A stretch of 7,382 nt of DNA from Sulfuricurvum sp. (GCA_022729835.1 DZBC01000103.1:1-7382); one strand, 5' to 3'; positions 1-6,783 are shown, counted from the first letter of the stretch. Made by a program: numbers and translations. The notes: a model not told the origin generated them from the sequence alone.

Positions 1-52
1 CAAGTGGCCGGATGTTCTGCGCGATTGGTGGCCGGATGCGCCGTTATATGCA
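1..52. mobile_element. Possible end of an IS21-like insertion sequence (short direct repeats)
   Basis: The 11-mer GTGGCCGGATG occurs at 4-14 and again at 28-38, a 24-base period, and the stretch then runs to ATATGCA at 46-52. Repeated short motifs near the tip and a CA terminus are known for IS21-family elements, which is why I raise it; no transposase is visible in the window. The following 53-80 is 28 bases, shorter than the 34-40-base spacers beside it, as expected if an element had landed inside a spacer. It could equally be ordinary flanking DNA. The assignment is an inference. Confidence 0.3.
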
Positions 53-80
53 CGGTAGGAGGTTCACGTGGGATGGTAAG

Positions 81-1076
81 GTCTCAATCCCCTGTAAATC
101 GGGTCATGGTGTCGAACAGCAGAACTGCGCAGGTTCCTGCTTTGGAACCAAAATGTCTCAATCCCCTGTAAATCGGGTTATGGTGTCGAACCTGACCTTA
201 TCATCGACTCTGAGACTGGTGTTTTCTAGTCTCAATCCCCTGTAAATCGGGTCATGGTGTCGAACTGTGTGTGAAGAGCATGAGAAAGTAGCGGCAGAAG
301 GTGTCTCAATCCCCTGTAAATCGGGTCATGGTGTCGAACGAAACAGAGGCATGCGCTTTAAGACGATTTGAATTCGTCGTCTCAATCCCCTGTAAATCGG
401 GTCATGGTGTCGAACTGAGTGGAGCGTGTCTTAGCTCCACTAACCTAGAAAGTCTCAATCCCCTGTAAATCGGGTCATGGTGTCGAACCCTATAGAAGTG
501 AGTCAGGTATTGGCATGTAAGGGGTCTCAATCCCCTGTAAATCGGGTCATGGTGTCGAACTTTACTAGAGAAGGCAAACACTCTTGATCCAAGGATCAAA
601 GTCTCAATCCCCTGTAAATCGGGTCATGGTGTCGAACGATCCTTGAGTCCATCTTTGGGATCGATCGAAAAGAGTCTCAATCCCCTGTAAATCGGGTCAT
701 GGTGTCGAACAGGAGACGAAATACGTCTGCTTGGGTGCGGAGTATTTTGTCTCAATCCCCTGTAAATCGGGTCATGGTGTCGAACCGCAAGGGAAAATCG
801 ACCGTGGCAACACAGTAAAGGTCTCAATCCCCTGTAAATCGGGTCATGGTGTCGAACAGAAGATGATGCTTTTGAGGAAATAAGCGATCAGGTCTCAATC
901 CCCTGTAAATCGGGTCATGGTGTCGAACACCCGTCAGCATCGCCAACAAGAATCAAGCACCACGGGTCTCAATCCCCTGTAAATCGGGTCATGGTGTCGA
1001 ACCTTCGATATAGGCGCAGTAATGAACGGAGAGCCTGAAGTCTCAATCCCCTGTAAATCGGGTCATGGTGTCGAAC
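81..1076 (-). CRISPR. CRISPR array, 14 repeats of 37 bp and 13 spacers
   Basis: Repeats start at 81, 155, 229, 303, 379, 452, 524, 601, 674, 749, 821, 892, 966 and 1040. All are 37 bp and identical except the one at 155, which has T for C in GGGTTATGG. Spacers are 34-40 bp. On the minus strand the repeat begins GTTCGACACC and ends GGGGATTGAGAC, so the last eight bases, ATTGAGAC, match the ATTGAAAC-like 5' tag usual for type III and type I crRNAs. This and the position of cas2 and the leader to the right indicate transcription from right to left, with the newest spacer at 1003-1039. The repeat holds only a weak CCC/GGG stem. The oldest repeat at 81 shows no decay, which is unusual for a natural distal end. 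Confidence 0.98.
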
Positions 1077-1541
1077 AGTACATTCTAGCCACTTGTGAGA
1101 CGTACAGAACTTTAGCCTACACACTCTTAAGCCCTGCTTTTTGGGCTTTGACGCAAAAGTTCGCAAATCGAGCATTTTTTTGAAGCACGAACTGCGGCGT
1201 TTGGCTTACATGTAACTTAAAAGTGCCTATTTTAGGGCTTTTGCGCCGATGCAAAAGTTCGCAAATCGATTGGGCTTTTTTTCAAAAAGCGAGAACAGAG
1301 CACTTTCAGGAAATCTTTAGCTTGCAAAGTGCCTAAAATAGGCTATTCGAGACTGAAGCGAATCTAAACGTTCGCAAATCGGTTTTTGAGCGGTGGCCAA
1401 AAGGCGGTTTGCGCACTTATTTGGAGCCGAATAGGGCGTTTTTAGCGCAAAAGGGGCTTCAAAAGTTCGCAAATCGATTTTCCTGCAAACGCCAAGATTT
1501 CGGGCTTTGCTCTTTTTGGGCTTACAGGTAAGGGTTTAAGT
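1077..1541 (-). promoter_or_regulatory. CRISPR leader region, non-coding
   Basis: This 465-bp stretch between the cas2 stop codon and the newest repeat holds no convincing gene. It is rich in A and T runs and should carry the array promoter and the signals guiding integration by Cas1-Cas2. A TAGAAT hexamer on the minus strand (1082-1087) could be a -10 box but would start transcription almost at the first repeat, so I do not trust it. Small hairpins are present: AAGCCC/GGGCTT (1129-1148), GCTTTTT/AAAAAGC (1274-1290) and GCACTTT/AAAGTGC (1300-1332). None is a clear terminator for the minus strand. Most of the region is built from four repeated units, annotated separately. Confidence 0.75.
1143..1480. 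repeat. Four-fold degenerate repeat inside the CRISPR leader
   Basis: The 12-mer GTTCGCAAATCG is perfect at 1159-1170, 1257-1268, 1370-1381 and 1465-1476, spaced 98, 113 and 95 bases. The first two copies share the longer GCAAAAGTTCGCAAATCGA, and the second and fourth share AAAAGTTCGCAAATCGATT. Each core is preceded by a GGC or GGGC-containing T-rich or G-rich tract. Between cores, AAGTGCCTATTTTAGG (1222-1237) is matched by AAGTGCCTAAAATAGG (1328-1343), and ATAGGGC recurs at 1431-1437. This suggests a unit of about 100 bp that was duplicated in tandem and then diverged. The function is unknown; it might bind a protein used in adaptation or array transcription. Confidence 0.8.
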
Positions 1542-1823
1542 TTAGAGCATGGCGCTTTGGGTTTCAAAGGGGACGGCTTCGTTGCCCAATGCGTAGGCGG
1601 CTTTGGCGCAGGCGAGGCAGACGGGGTAGATGCGTACGCTGTCCTCTTTGGGTTTGATGAGCTGTTCGATCTGAAAGCGCAGCAGCTCCATTTTGGAATC
1701 GCTGAGGGTCAGTTCAAAGACGGAGTGGTTGACCCGCTCGCCGTAGCCTTGGAGCAGATCGTGCAGTTTGGTGCGGCGGCGGGTTTTTGGGATGTCGTAG
1801 GCGATGACGTAGCGTTTGGTCAT
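1542..1823 (-). CDS. cas2: CRISPR-associated endoribonuclease/adaptor Cas2
   Basis: This is a 93-residue protein, the usual Cas2 length. Cas2 forms the central dimer of the Cas1-Cas2 integrase that inserts new spacers next to the leader. The N-terminal strand YVIAYDIP carries the conserved Asp10. It is followed by the basic RRRTK stretch, and GYGERVNHSVFEL (residues 26-38) is the standard second signature of the family. A CLACA motif near residue 70 resembles the C-terminal part of many Cas2 proteins. The ATG follows the RT-Cas1 stop codon directly (TAAATG), and AGGA at 1833-1836 lies nine bases upstream, so translation should be coupled. The leader and array follow downstream. Confidence 0.95.
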   Translation of the reverse strand: MTKRYVIAYDIPKTRRRTKLHDLLQGYGERVNHSVFELTLSDSKMELLRFQIEQLIKPKEDSVRIYPVCLACAKAAYALGNEAVPFETQSAML

Positions 1824-4061
1824 TTAGTATTTTCCTATAAATGCGGCGTATTTCTCCTCGCCGCGCACGGCGCGTGCAAGGGCGTAGGCTTGGTGGGTGA
1901 TGAGATGCTCGATCTTGTGTTGCTCTTTGTGCCATAGGGTGTAGCTGCCAAAGCGCTCGAAGAGATTTTGGGCAAGAAGGCTTTTGGTCTCGTCGGTAAG
2001 TAGCCCCTCTTTGGTTACTTTGATGGGCTCATTTTTGGCCGCCATAGCGATGACGACTCTATCGACGATAAAGGCGCGAAACTCCTCGACCATATCAAAC
2101 ACCAGCGTCGGTTTGCGGCCATCGAGCGCGTGCAGGTATGATACATGTAGGGATAGACCTGCTTTGACGAGCGCGGAGCGGACTTTGCCGTAGAGGATGG
2201 CGTAGCCGTAGTTGAGCGCGCTGTTGAGCGGATCGCGCGCGCCTTGGGTGACGCGGCCGCTAAAGCCGTAGGAGGGATCGACGATATGCACGATGTTTTG
2301 CCAGTAGAGTGAGGAGATTTGCCCCTCGTAGCCCATGAGTTCGTTGGCGGTTTGGGCATTTTTGGACTTTTTGAGGGTTTGCTGCATTTGGCTGATGGGA
2401 TGCTCAAAGCGTTTGTGGTACTTGTCGAGATACTTGAGGTAGTTGATCTGATTTTTGGCTTTGCCCTCTATGAACTCAGTGGCGAACTCCATCTGTTTGC
2501 CCAGCCTAAAGATCTCAAGCTGCATCAGGGCGTTTTGGGTGAGTGATGCCTCGAAGCTTACAAAAGAGGCGTAGGGCTGATGGTTGCGGTCGATCAGGTC
2601 TATGGGGATGCCGTCGCGGGCGCATTGGCGGATAAGGTTGGAGCTAAGGCTCACCCCGTCAGAGGCGACGATGATATGGGTGAGTTGGTTTTTGGGCAGG
2701 CTCTTGATAATTTTGCCGTTCTCTTTGAGGGTGATGCGGTTTTTGGCGATGCCGATAACGACGCCCGGATGCGTTACATGTAAGTGCGATTCGCCGGTGA
2801 GCTTTTTGGAGTACTCCTCTTTTTTCTTCTCCAGCGGCGCGGTGTCGGCTTTGAGGCTCTTTTGGGCTTCGATGGCGTCGTAGGCTCTGGCGATGATAAG
2901 TTCTATGGTGGCCTCTTTGGCCTGAGCCGTGAGCTCTTTGACAAAGTACAGCGGCTCTAAAAGGGTTTTAAAGGCTGCCTTAGAGGTGATGAAGCCACCC
3001 GATTTGCTTTGGACGATCTTGCGGCTTACGCTCTCGATGAGGGCGTTTTGAAGCTGCTCGATCTGGGGCGAATCTTCCGCGACGATGGCGGTGTAGTAGC
3101 GTTTGAGGGTTTTGACGGTGGCGCTGAGCTTGTCGATGAAGTGCTCGAAGCGGCCGTGATGCTCGGCGAGCGAGAGGAGATTTTTGATCGCTTTATCGAG
3201 CCGCTCGGGGTCTATCTGGCGACTCTGGCCGTGAAAGCGGGCACCGAGGAAGTTAAAGCCGTCGTTTACATGTACGATTCGGGTCTTGTCTTCTCCCAGA
3301 CGCAGTTTGAGGCGTTCGCCCAAAAAGCTTTTGAGTTTTTGCAAGACCCGAGCGCACTCCTCTTGACTCTTGCAAAAAACAGCGAAGTCGTCTGCAAAAC
3401 GCACGAAGAGGATCTGCTCGTTTTCGAGCCAGCGATCCATCTCGTTTAGGTAGATGTTGGAGAGCAGCGGGCTGAGGCTGTCGCCTTGATGCACCCCTTG
3501 GTCGTGATCGATATAGTCGCGGCGGTGGAAGATGCCGTTTTGCATGAGCAGCGAGATCAGACGAATGATGCGGCGGTCTTTGATCGAAGCGCCTAGCAGC
3601 TCCAAGAGCAGGTCGTGGTTGATTGTTTCAAAAAAGTCATCGACGTCGGTTTTGAGCACCCAGTGGTTTTTCTGCTCCAAAAAACCCTTGGTGCGGTTGA
3701 GCGCTTTGATGTGGCTTTTGCCGCTGCGGTAGGCGTAGCTCTTGTCGCTGAAGGTCTCGTCGAAGTAGTTGCCCAGATGAAAGGAGAGGGTGGCTTGGAC
3801 GATCTTGTCGCGCACGCTGGAGAGTGAGATGGGGCGCTTTTCGTTTTTGCCCTCTTTGGCGATCTCGATGCGCTCCATGGGCTGCGGGGTATAGGCGGAG
3901 TTCAGCAGTTCCTGACGCAGCGTCTGGAGGTTGTTGTGCAGGTCGCTTTTGTAGCTCTCGAAGCTCTCGCGGTCGATACCGCGCGCTTTGGGGTTGAGGT
4001 GCTCAAAAGCAGCCTCTAGATTTTTGATCGAACAGAGGATGTCTAGGGGTTTGGTGAACAT
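1824..4061 (-). CDS. cas1: Reverse transcriptase-Cas1 fusion protein
   Basis: This 745-residue fusion has an N-terminal reverse transcriptase of the group II intron lineage (about residues 20-280) and a C-terminal Cas1 integrase (about 430-745). RT motifs are KTDVDDFF with Asp139 (motif A), HQGDSLSPLLSNIYL at 191-205 (motif B) and the catalytic RFADD at 221-225 (motif C), so the polymerase looks intact. A helical region of about 150 residues joins the two parts. Cas1 shows GYEGQISSLYW with Glu579, SYLHALDGRKP with His644, and FDMVEEFR with Asp656 and Glu659, matching the metal-binding set of the family. There is no N-terminal Cas6 domain, which some RT-Cas1 proteins carry. Known relatives such as Marinomonas RT-Cas1 acquire spacers from RNA. 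The start lies three bases after the CARF gene stop without a strong ribosome site, suggesting coupled translation. Confidence 0.97.
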   Translation of the reverse strand: MFTKPLDILCSIKNLEAAFEHLNPKARGIDRESFESYKSDLHNNLQTLRQELLNSAYTPQPMERIEIAKEGKNEKRPISLSSVRDKIVQATLSFHLGNYFDETFSDKSYAYRSGKSHIKALNRTKGFLEQKNHWVLKTDVDDFFETINHDLLLELLGASIKDRRIIRLISLLMQNGIFHRRDYIDHDQGVHQGDSLSPLLSNIYLNEMDRWLENEQILFVRFADDFAVFCKSQEECARVLQKLKSFLGERLKLRLGEDKTRIVHVNDGFNFLGARFHGQSRQIDPERLDKAIKNLLSLAEHHGRFEHFIDKLSATVKTLKRYYTAIVAEDSPQIEQLQNALIESVSRKIVQSKSGGFITSKAAFKTLLEPLYFVKELTAQAKEATIELIIARAYDAIEAQKSLKADTAPLEKKKEEYSKKLTGESHLHVTHPGVVIGIAKNRITLKENGKIIKSLPKNQLTHIIVASDGVSLSSNLIRQCARDGIPIDLIDRNHQPYASFVSFEASLTQNALMQLEIFRLGKQMEFATEFIEGKAKNQINYLKYLDKYHKRFEHPISQMQQTLKKSKNAQTANELMGYEGQISSLYWQNIVHIVDPSYGFSGRVTQGARDPLNSALNYGYAILYGKVRSALVKAGLSLHVSYLHALDGRKPTLVFDMVEEFRAFIVDRVVIAMAAKNEPIKVTKEGLLTDETKSLLAQNLFERFGSYTLWHKEQHKIEHLITHQAYALARAVRGEEKYAAFIGKY

Positions 4062-4064
4062 CGC

Positions 4065-5201
4065 TTAGGCAAAATGGGTTTTGAAGTAGGCAAAGAGTAC
4101 GCCAAGCTCTTGAGCGTAGGCGTGTTCAGCCTTTTCCGTGGCATGGGCGTGGGCGGAGTTGTTGCGCATCTTGTCGAGCTGTTTGAGCTTGGTTTGAAAG
4201 GCGGCGTTGAAGAGCGGATGGGGCTTTTTGGATTTTTCTATAAACTCTTTGATCCCCTTCTTGAGACAATTGCGACGCTTGTAGGCGCTTTTGTACTCAT
4301 GGCAGGGCTTGTTGCGGTGCTCTTTGAGATCAAAGAACACAATATTCAGCTTTTCAGACTTGACACGCTCATCCAGTAGCGCCATCACTGCTTCAAAAAG
4401 ATTGGTCATAGCGTGCAGATGCAGACTTCTGTGATAGTAGTGCGCTGCTCCGTAAAAGAGCCGGCGCGCTTCGTTGTGGTGGGCCAATGCGGCAATTTTG
4501 GCGATCTCTTGGCTGAGCGGATCGAGGCTGTACTCCAGTGGTGAACCTTTTAAGGCTTCCAAAAGGTTTTGTAATTTGGTTGCTGCGGCAACCGCCTGAA
4601 CGAGATCATTACTCAGCAGATGGCGCGAAAGTGTGGTTAAGAGCACTTGCACGGGTGCGTAACTTGGTAGCGATACGGGCAGCTTCGGCACCACCCACGA
4701 GTTGCTGAAGTTGTCGATGATGGCATCGAGATTGGAACGGTCCACATAGCCCTGCAACGTGATGAAGGTGAAGTTACATGATGCTTCTGCGGGCTTACAT
4801 GTAAGGTTGTCCGCTTTGGCGTAGTAGATACCACCCAGACGCTTGTGCGAAGCCGAAGCAAGCCCCGAGAGCAGCAACGTCATGGGAAGGTGGCGAAATC
4901 CTTGGGTGAGATCAAGAATCGTCTCCTCTTCGATCAGACCCATACAACGTTCAAAAAGGGCATCGACGGAGTCGTCCACTTCGATGAACTGCTCTTGAAT
5001 GACGCTCGCTATGGCAAACTCCGGCTGCCGTAGCATCGCCAGAGTATCCGGAGTTCCCATGACGTAAACGGCTTCGTCGTCGATACTTTTTGCTTTGGCA
5101 AGGGCCAAAAAAGAGAAGTACTCTTCATACACCTTACCTTCATACATGTAACGCTGGCGCTGCGCTACCTTGGTGGCTCCGAGGACGGCAAGCAGTTTCA
5201 T
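4065..5201 (-). CDS. csx1: CARF-HEPN ribonuclease, Csx1/TM1812-like
   Basis: The product is 378 residues. The N-terminus MKLLAVLGATK opens a Rossmann-like CARF sensor. EGKVYEEYFSFLALAK and DLTQGFRHLP (97-106) correspond to the conserved DxTxGFR ligand-pocket motif of the Csx1/TM1812 group. The C-terminal part is helical and rich in His; RNNSAH at 346-351 is the R-x4-H active site of HEPN ribonucleases. Proteins of this family are activated by cyclic oligoadenylate from Cas10 and then cut RNA unspecifically. I chose the ATG at 5201 over one at 5228 because AGGAG sits five bases upstream and the start overlaps the toxin stop as ATGA. Which cyclic oligoadenylate it binds cannot be read from the sequence; the nearby csx3 hints at cA4. 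The symbol marks the family only. Confidence 0.88.
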   Translation of the reverse strand: MKLLAVLGATKVAQRQRYMYEGKVYEEYFSFLALAKAKSIDDEAVYVMGTPDTLAMLRQPEFAIASVIQEQFIEVDDSVDALFERCMGLIEEETILDLTQGFRHLPMTLLLSGLASASHKRLGGIYYAKADNLTCKPAEASCNFTFITLQGYVDRSNLDAIIDNFSNSWVVPKLPVSLPSYAPVQVLLTTLSRHLLSNDLVQAVAAATKLQNLLEALKGSPLEYSLDPLSQEIAKIAALAHHNEARRLFYGAAHYYHRSLHLHAMTNLFEAVMALLDERVKSEKLNIVFFDLKEHRNKPCHEYKSAYKRRNCLKKGIKEFIEKSKKPHPLFNAAFQTKLKQLDKMRNNSAHAHATEKAEHAYAQELGVLFAYFKTHFA

Positions 5202-5683
5202 GGGTGCTCCTGTTTTTGAAATATCCACTCGATCAGCTCCGCGCCGATATAAAACCCTACTTTTTGTAGCCTAAGTATCAGCGCTTTGACGTCGTCTTGT
5301 TCGAGTGCGCCTTCAAGATAAAGGGTGCGGATAATGCCGACTAAGCCGATCATGCGCACGCCGAGCCTTTTGGCGATGGCGCGGCCTCGCTTCTCGTCGA
5401 TGATCAAGACCCCGTCATGCTCTAGCGCTAATGCGATGGAGGAGGCTTCGCCTAGATCAAGCAGGAGGTTGAGTTCTGTAATAAGATGCCTATTGTTCGC
5501 ATCCAAGCGTCTGATGCGAGCGCGTTTTATCTCGGTGTCGATGAGTGTTTTGGCTAAAGGTTGGCGTGCCACTTCTTCATATACTGCGCTCGTCACGGTG
5601 ATCGCAGAGGAGAACCGAAAAAGCAGATCAAGCGACTCGGCATTGATAAGCGCTATGAGGGCGGTGGCGTCTGAGAGAATCAT
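5198..5683 (-). CDS. PIN-like toxin of the DUF3368 family
   Basis: This 161-residue protein has the PIN-like fold pattern of DUF3368. ILSDATALIAL carries Asp5, VYEEV has Glu36/37, LDLGEASSIALA (75-86) and LIIDEKRGRAIAKRLG (94-109) supply the other acidic residues of a metal-dependent nuclease. DUF3368 genes are typically paired with UPF0175 antitoxins, as here. The start overlaps the antitoxin stop as ATGA with no good ribosome site, so it depends on antitoxin translation, which keeps antitoxin in excess. Its own stop overlaps the CARF-HEPN start as ATGA. The putative activity is RNA cleavage; the target is unknown. All key acidic residues appear present, so it is probably functional. Confidence 0.87.
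   Translation of the reverse strand: MILSDATALIALINAESLDLLFRFSSAITVTSAVYEEVARQPLAKTLIDTEIKRARIRRLDANNRHLITELNLLLDLGEASSIALALEHDGVLIIDEKRGRAIAKRLGVRMIGLVGIIRTLYLEGALEQDDVKALILRLQKVGFYIGAELIEWIFQKQEHP
5207..5211 (-). promoter_or_regulatory. Ribosome binding site deciding the CARF-HEPN start
   Basis: AGGAG on the minus strand lies five bases before the ATG at 5199-5201, within the end of the toxin gene. It supports the 378-residue form and gives the nuclease its own strong ribosome site in addition to coupling. Confidence 0.75.
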
Positions 5684-6015
5684 CGATCAGTGGGTCTAAG
5701 CGCAGTGCATTCCGATTCTAGCGCCTCTATGTCCGATTCGATCCATTCGATCTTTAGATCACTCAGAAGCCGCATCGCTTCGGACTTATCCATGCCGAGC
5801 ATATCGGCCATTTTACCCATTGAGATGGTTCCGGATTTGTAAAGCTCTAGCGCATAGAGCTTTTTGACGCCGAGCGAAAAGAGATCCTCTTGCAGCGGAA
5901 GCGTGATGCCTAGAGGCTTACCGTGCTTGGTGACAAAGACACTTTCGCCGCGCTCAAGCGCTGCGGTGAGAATGGAGGGATTGGTTTTGAGTTCACGAAT
6001 GGCGACGCTCTGCAT
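5680..6015 (-). CDS. Antitoxin with Phd-like N-terminus and UPF0175 C-terminus
   Basis: The product is 111 residues. Residues 1-41, with VAIRELKTNPS and VFVTKHGKPLGITLPL, look like a Phd/YefM-type N-terminus that binds operator DNA. Residues 51-90, with ALELYKSGTISMGKMADMLG and DKSEAMRLL, match the helix-turn-helix-like region of UPF0175 antitoxins. It should neutralise the DUF3368 protein encoded directly downstream and repress its own promoter. I prefer the ATG at 6015 to the one at 6048 because AAGGA lies five bases upstream, the promoter -10 box would lie inside the longer form, and homologous antitoxins begin at VAIREL. It is the first gene of a packed five-gene unit ending in cas2. Confidence 0.87.
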   Translation of the reverse strand: MQSVAIRELKTNPSILTAALERGESVFVTKHGKPLGITLPLQEDLFSLGVKKLYALELYKSGTISMGKMADMLGMDKSEAMRLLSDLKIEWIESDIEALESECTALRPTDR

Positions 6016-6020
6016 GGGGT

Positions 6021-6025
6021 TCCTT
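6021..6025 (-). promoter_or_regulatory. Ribosome binding site deciding the antitoxin start
   Basis: AAGGA on the minus strand lies five bases before the ATG at 6013-6015 and supports that start over the upstream ATG at 6048. Confidence 0.7.
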
Positions 6026-6046
6026 TGTGCCTCGTTTTGTGGGAAC

Positions 6047-6074
6047 ATTATACGCTTTTTTCTCTATTGTAGAG
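6047..6074 (-). promoter_or_regulatory. Promoter with operator-like palindrome for the adaptation/toxin operon
   Basis: A perfect TATAAT -10 box (6047-6052) sits in a 62-base gap and would start transcription near 6040, giving a 5' leader of about 25 bases. No good -35 box is visible; an A-run fills the spacer, as is common where the -35 is weak. The perfect inverted repeat CTCTA-TTG-TAGAG (6062-6074) lies just upstream of the -10 and would let a bound antitoxin block RNA polymerase. It is the only clear intergenic promoter ahead of the antitoxin, toxin, CARF-HEPN, RT-cas1 and cas2 genes. Confidence 0.65.
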
Positions 6075-6077
6075 GAT

Positions 6078-6491
6078 TTATTGCCTCAAAAGGTTGTTTA
6101 GGTTTTGCTTTTTGAGCGTTCTGTAGATATCAAAATCGCTGTCGATGCTGAGGATGTTTTTGATCTTTTCTTTGTTGGCAATATACATCAAGGTTCCATC
6201 CGCCAAATCCATGGGAATATCGCTATATTTTTCCATCATAGCCCTTATGTTTGAGAGCTCTTCTTGGGTGATCTCATAGAGTGTGACACCGCCGCGCTCA
6301 CACCATTTCAAAAAATCGATCTGTACTTGCAGATTAAAATCAAGCATGTGAGAGACTTCTGTGATCACCGGCCATGTGGTAATGAGTTCGCCTTTGAACG
6401 CTTTGATAAACTCTAAAACAGAGCCATAATAACGGTCGTTTCGGTCAAATAGCGCGATCAGCGGGCCACTGTCAATGAGCGTTTTTTGCAT
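6078..6491 (-). CDS. vapC: PIN-domain toxin, VapC-like
   Basis: This 137-residue protein is of usual VapC length. The acidic residues of the PIN active site are visible: Asp7 in TLIDSGPLIALFD, Glu45 in VITEVSH, Asp95/Asp98 in MDLADGTLMYIA, and Asp117/Asp119 in ILSIDSDFDIYR. VapC proteins are Mg-dependent RNases that usually cut tRNA or rRNA when freed from their antitoxin. The ATG at 6491 was chosen because IDSGPLIA follows at once; the longer frame to 6581 reads through antitoxin sequence. The gene overlaps the antitoxin gene by 20 bases. The region looks more AT-rich than RT-cas1, which may mean separate arrival. The exact target is unknown. Confidence 0.87.
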   Translation of the reverse strand: MQKTLIDSGPLIALFDRNDRYYGSVLEFIKAFKGELITTWPVITEVSHMLDFNLQVQIDFLKWCERGGVTLYEITQEELSNIRAMMEKYSDIPMDLADGTLMYIANKEKIKNILSIDSDFDIYRTLKKQNLNNLLRQ

Positions 6492-6729
6492 GGAGTTTTT
6501 CTTTGAGTTTTTCTTTGTAGGTGGTTGACAGGGTGCCGTCTTGGCTGCCGTATTGTCCGAAGAGCTCCGCGCCGAGCTCATAAGGGGTCTTGGATTTTGA
6601 TTCTGCTTTCATCATCTCAAAATAGTAGGTCAAAGCCTCTTTGATAATTTTGCTCTTTGAGGTCTGCTTCTGCTGTGCCAACCGACTGAGCTCATGTTCA
6701 ACCGAGTGATCTAATCGAATAGACAACAT
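6472..6729 (-). CDS. vapB: Ribbon-helix-helix antitoxin, VapB/CopG-like
   Basis: The product is 85 residues. Residues 1-40 form a ribbon-helix-helix DNA-binding domain: strand MLSIRLD, helix SVEHELSRLAQQ, turn and helix TSKSKIIKEALTYYFEMM. The tail, with YELGAELFGQYGS and YKEKLKEKLHAK (from about residue 50), has the LFG and LKEKL pattern found in the toxin-wrapping tails of RHH antitoxins. It should bind the PIN toxin encoded downstream and repress the shared promoter at the palindromes 6751-6774. AAGGAG at 6738-6743 lies eight bases before the ATG. Confidence 0.87.
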   Translation of the reverse strand: MLSIRLDHSVEHELSRLAQQKQTSKSKIIKEALTYYFEMMKAESKSKTPYELGAELFGQYGSQDGTLSTTYKEKLKEKLHAKNAH

Positions 6730-6750
6730 GGGACGTGCTCCTTGAGAATT

Positions 6751-6774
6751 TGTAATACAGATTGTATCACAATC
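6751..6774 (-). promoter_or_regulatory. Promoter and tandem operator-like palindromes of the vapBC pair
   Basis: Two palindromes lie side by side: TGTA-A-TACA (6751-6759) and GATTGT-ATC-ACAATC (6760-6774). Their centres are 12 bases apart, about one helical turn, and both contain TGTA and ACA half-sites, as expected for cooperative binding of ribbon-helix-helix dimers. On the minus strand the second contains TGATACAAT, an extended -10 box (TACAAT at 6762-6767). A repressor bound here would cover the promoter. The -35 region would fall in the 3' end of csx3 and is weak. Confidence 0.6.
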
Positions 6775-6783
6775 GATCGGTTT

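Noticed and set aside
402..1175. Open frames on the minus strand across the array that repeat the peptide VRHHDPIYRGLR
   Set aside because: They arise only because the 37-bp repeat lacks stops in that frame; spacers differ and no ribosome sites are present.
1274..1290. Hairpin GCTTTTT-TTC-AAAAAGC in the leader as a terminator
   Set aside because: The stem is AT-rich with no following T-run on the minus strand, and a terminator there would block the leader.
1521..1532. CTTACAGGTAAG just after cas2 as a terminator
   Set aside because: The loop would be only two bases and no T-run follows; it reads better as a variant of the dispersed palindrome.
1557..1937. Plus-strand open frame of 126 codons opposite cas2 and the end of RT-cas1
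   Set aside because: It is the antisense of two well-recognised genes, and its composition is that of a shadow frame.
3009..3449. Plus-strand open frame of 146 codons opposite RT-cas1
   Set aside because: The opposite strand encodes the conserved RT motifs here; the frame has no recognisable domain or ribosome site.
4065..5228. Longer CARF protein starting at 5228
   Set aside because: The nine extra residues lie inside the toxin gene, and the inner ATG has AGGAG and the expected MKLLAVLG start.
6078..6581. Longer PIN toxin starting at 6581
   Set aside because: The first 30 residues are low-complexity sequence from the antitoxin gene in another frame.
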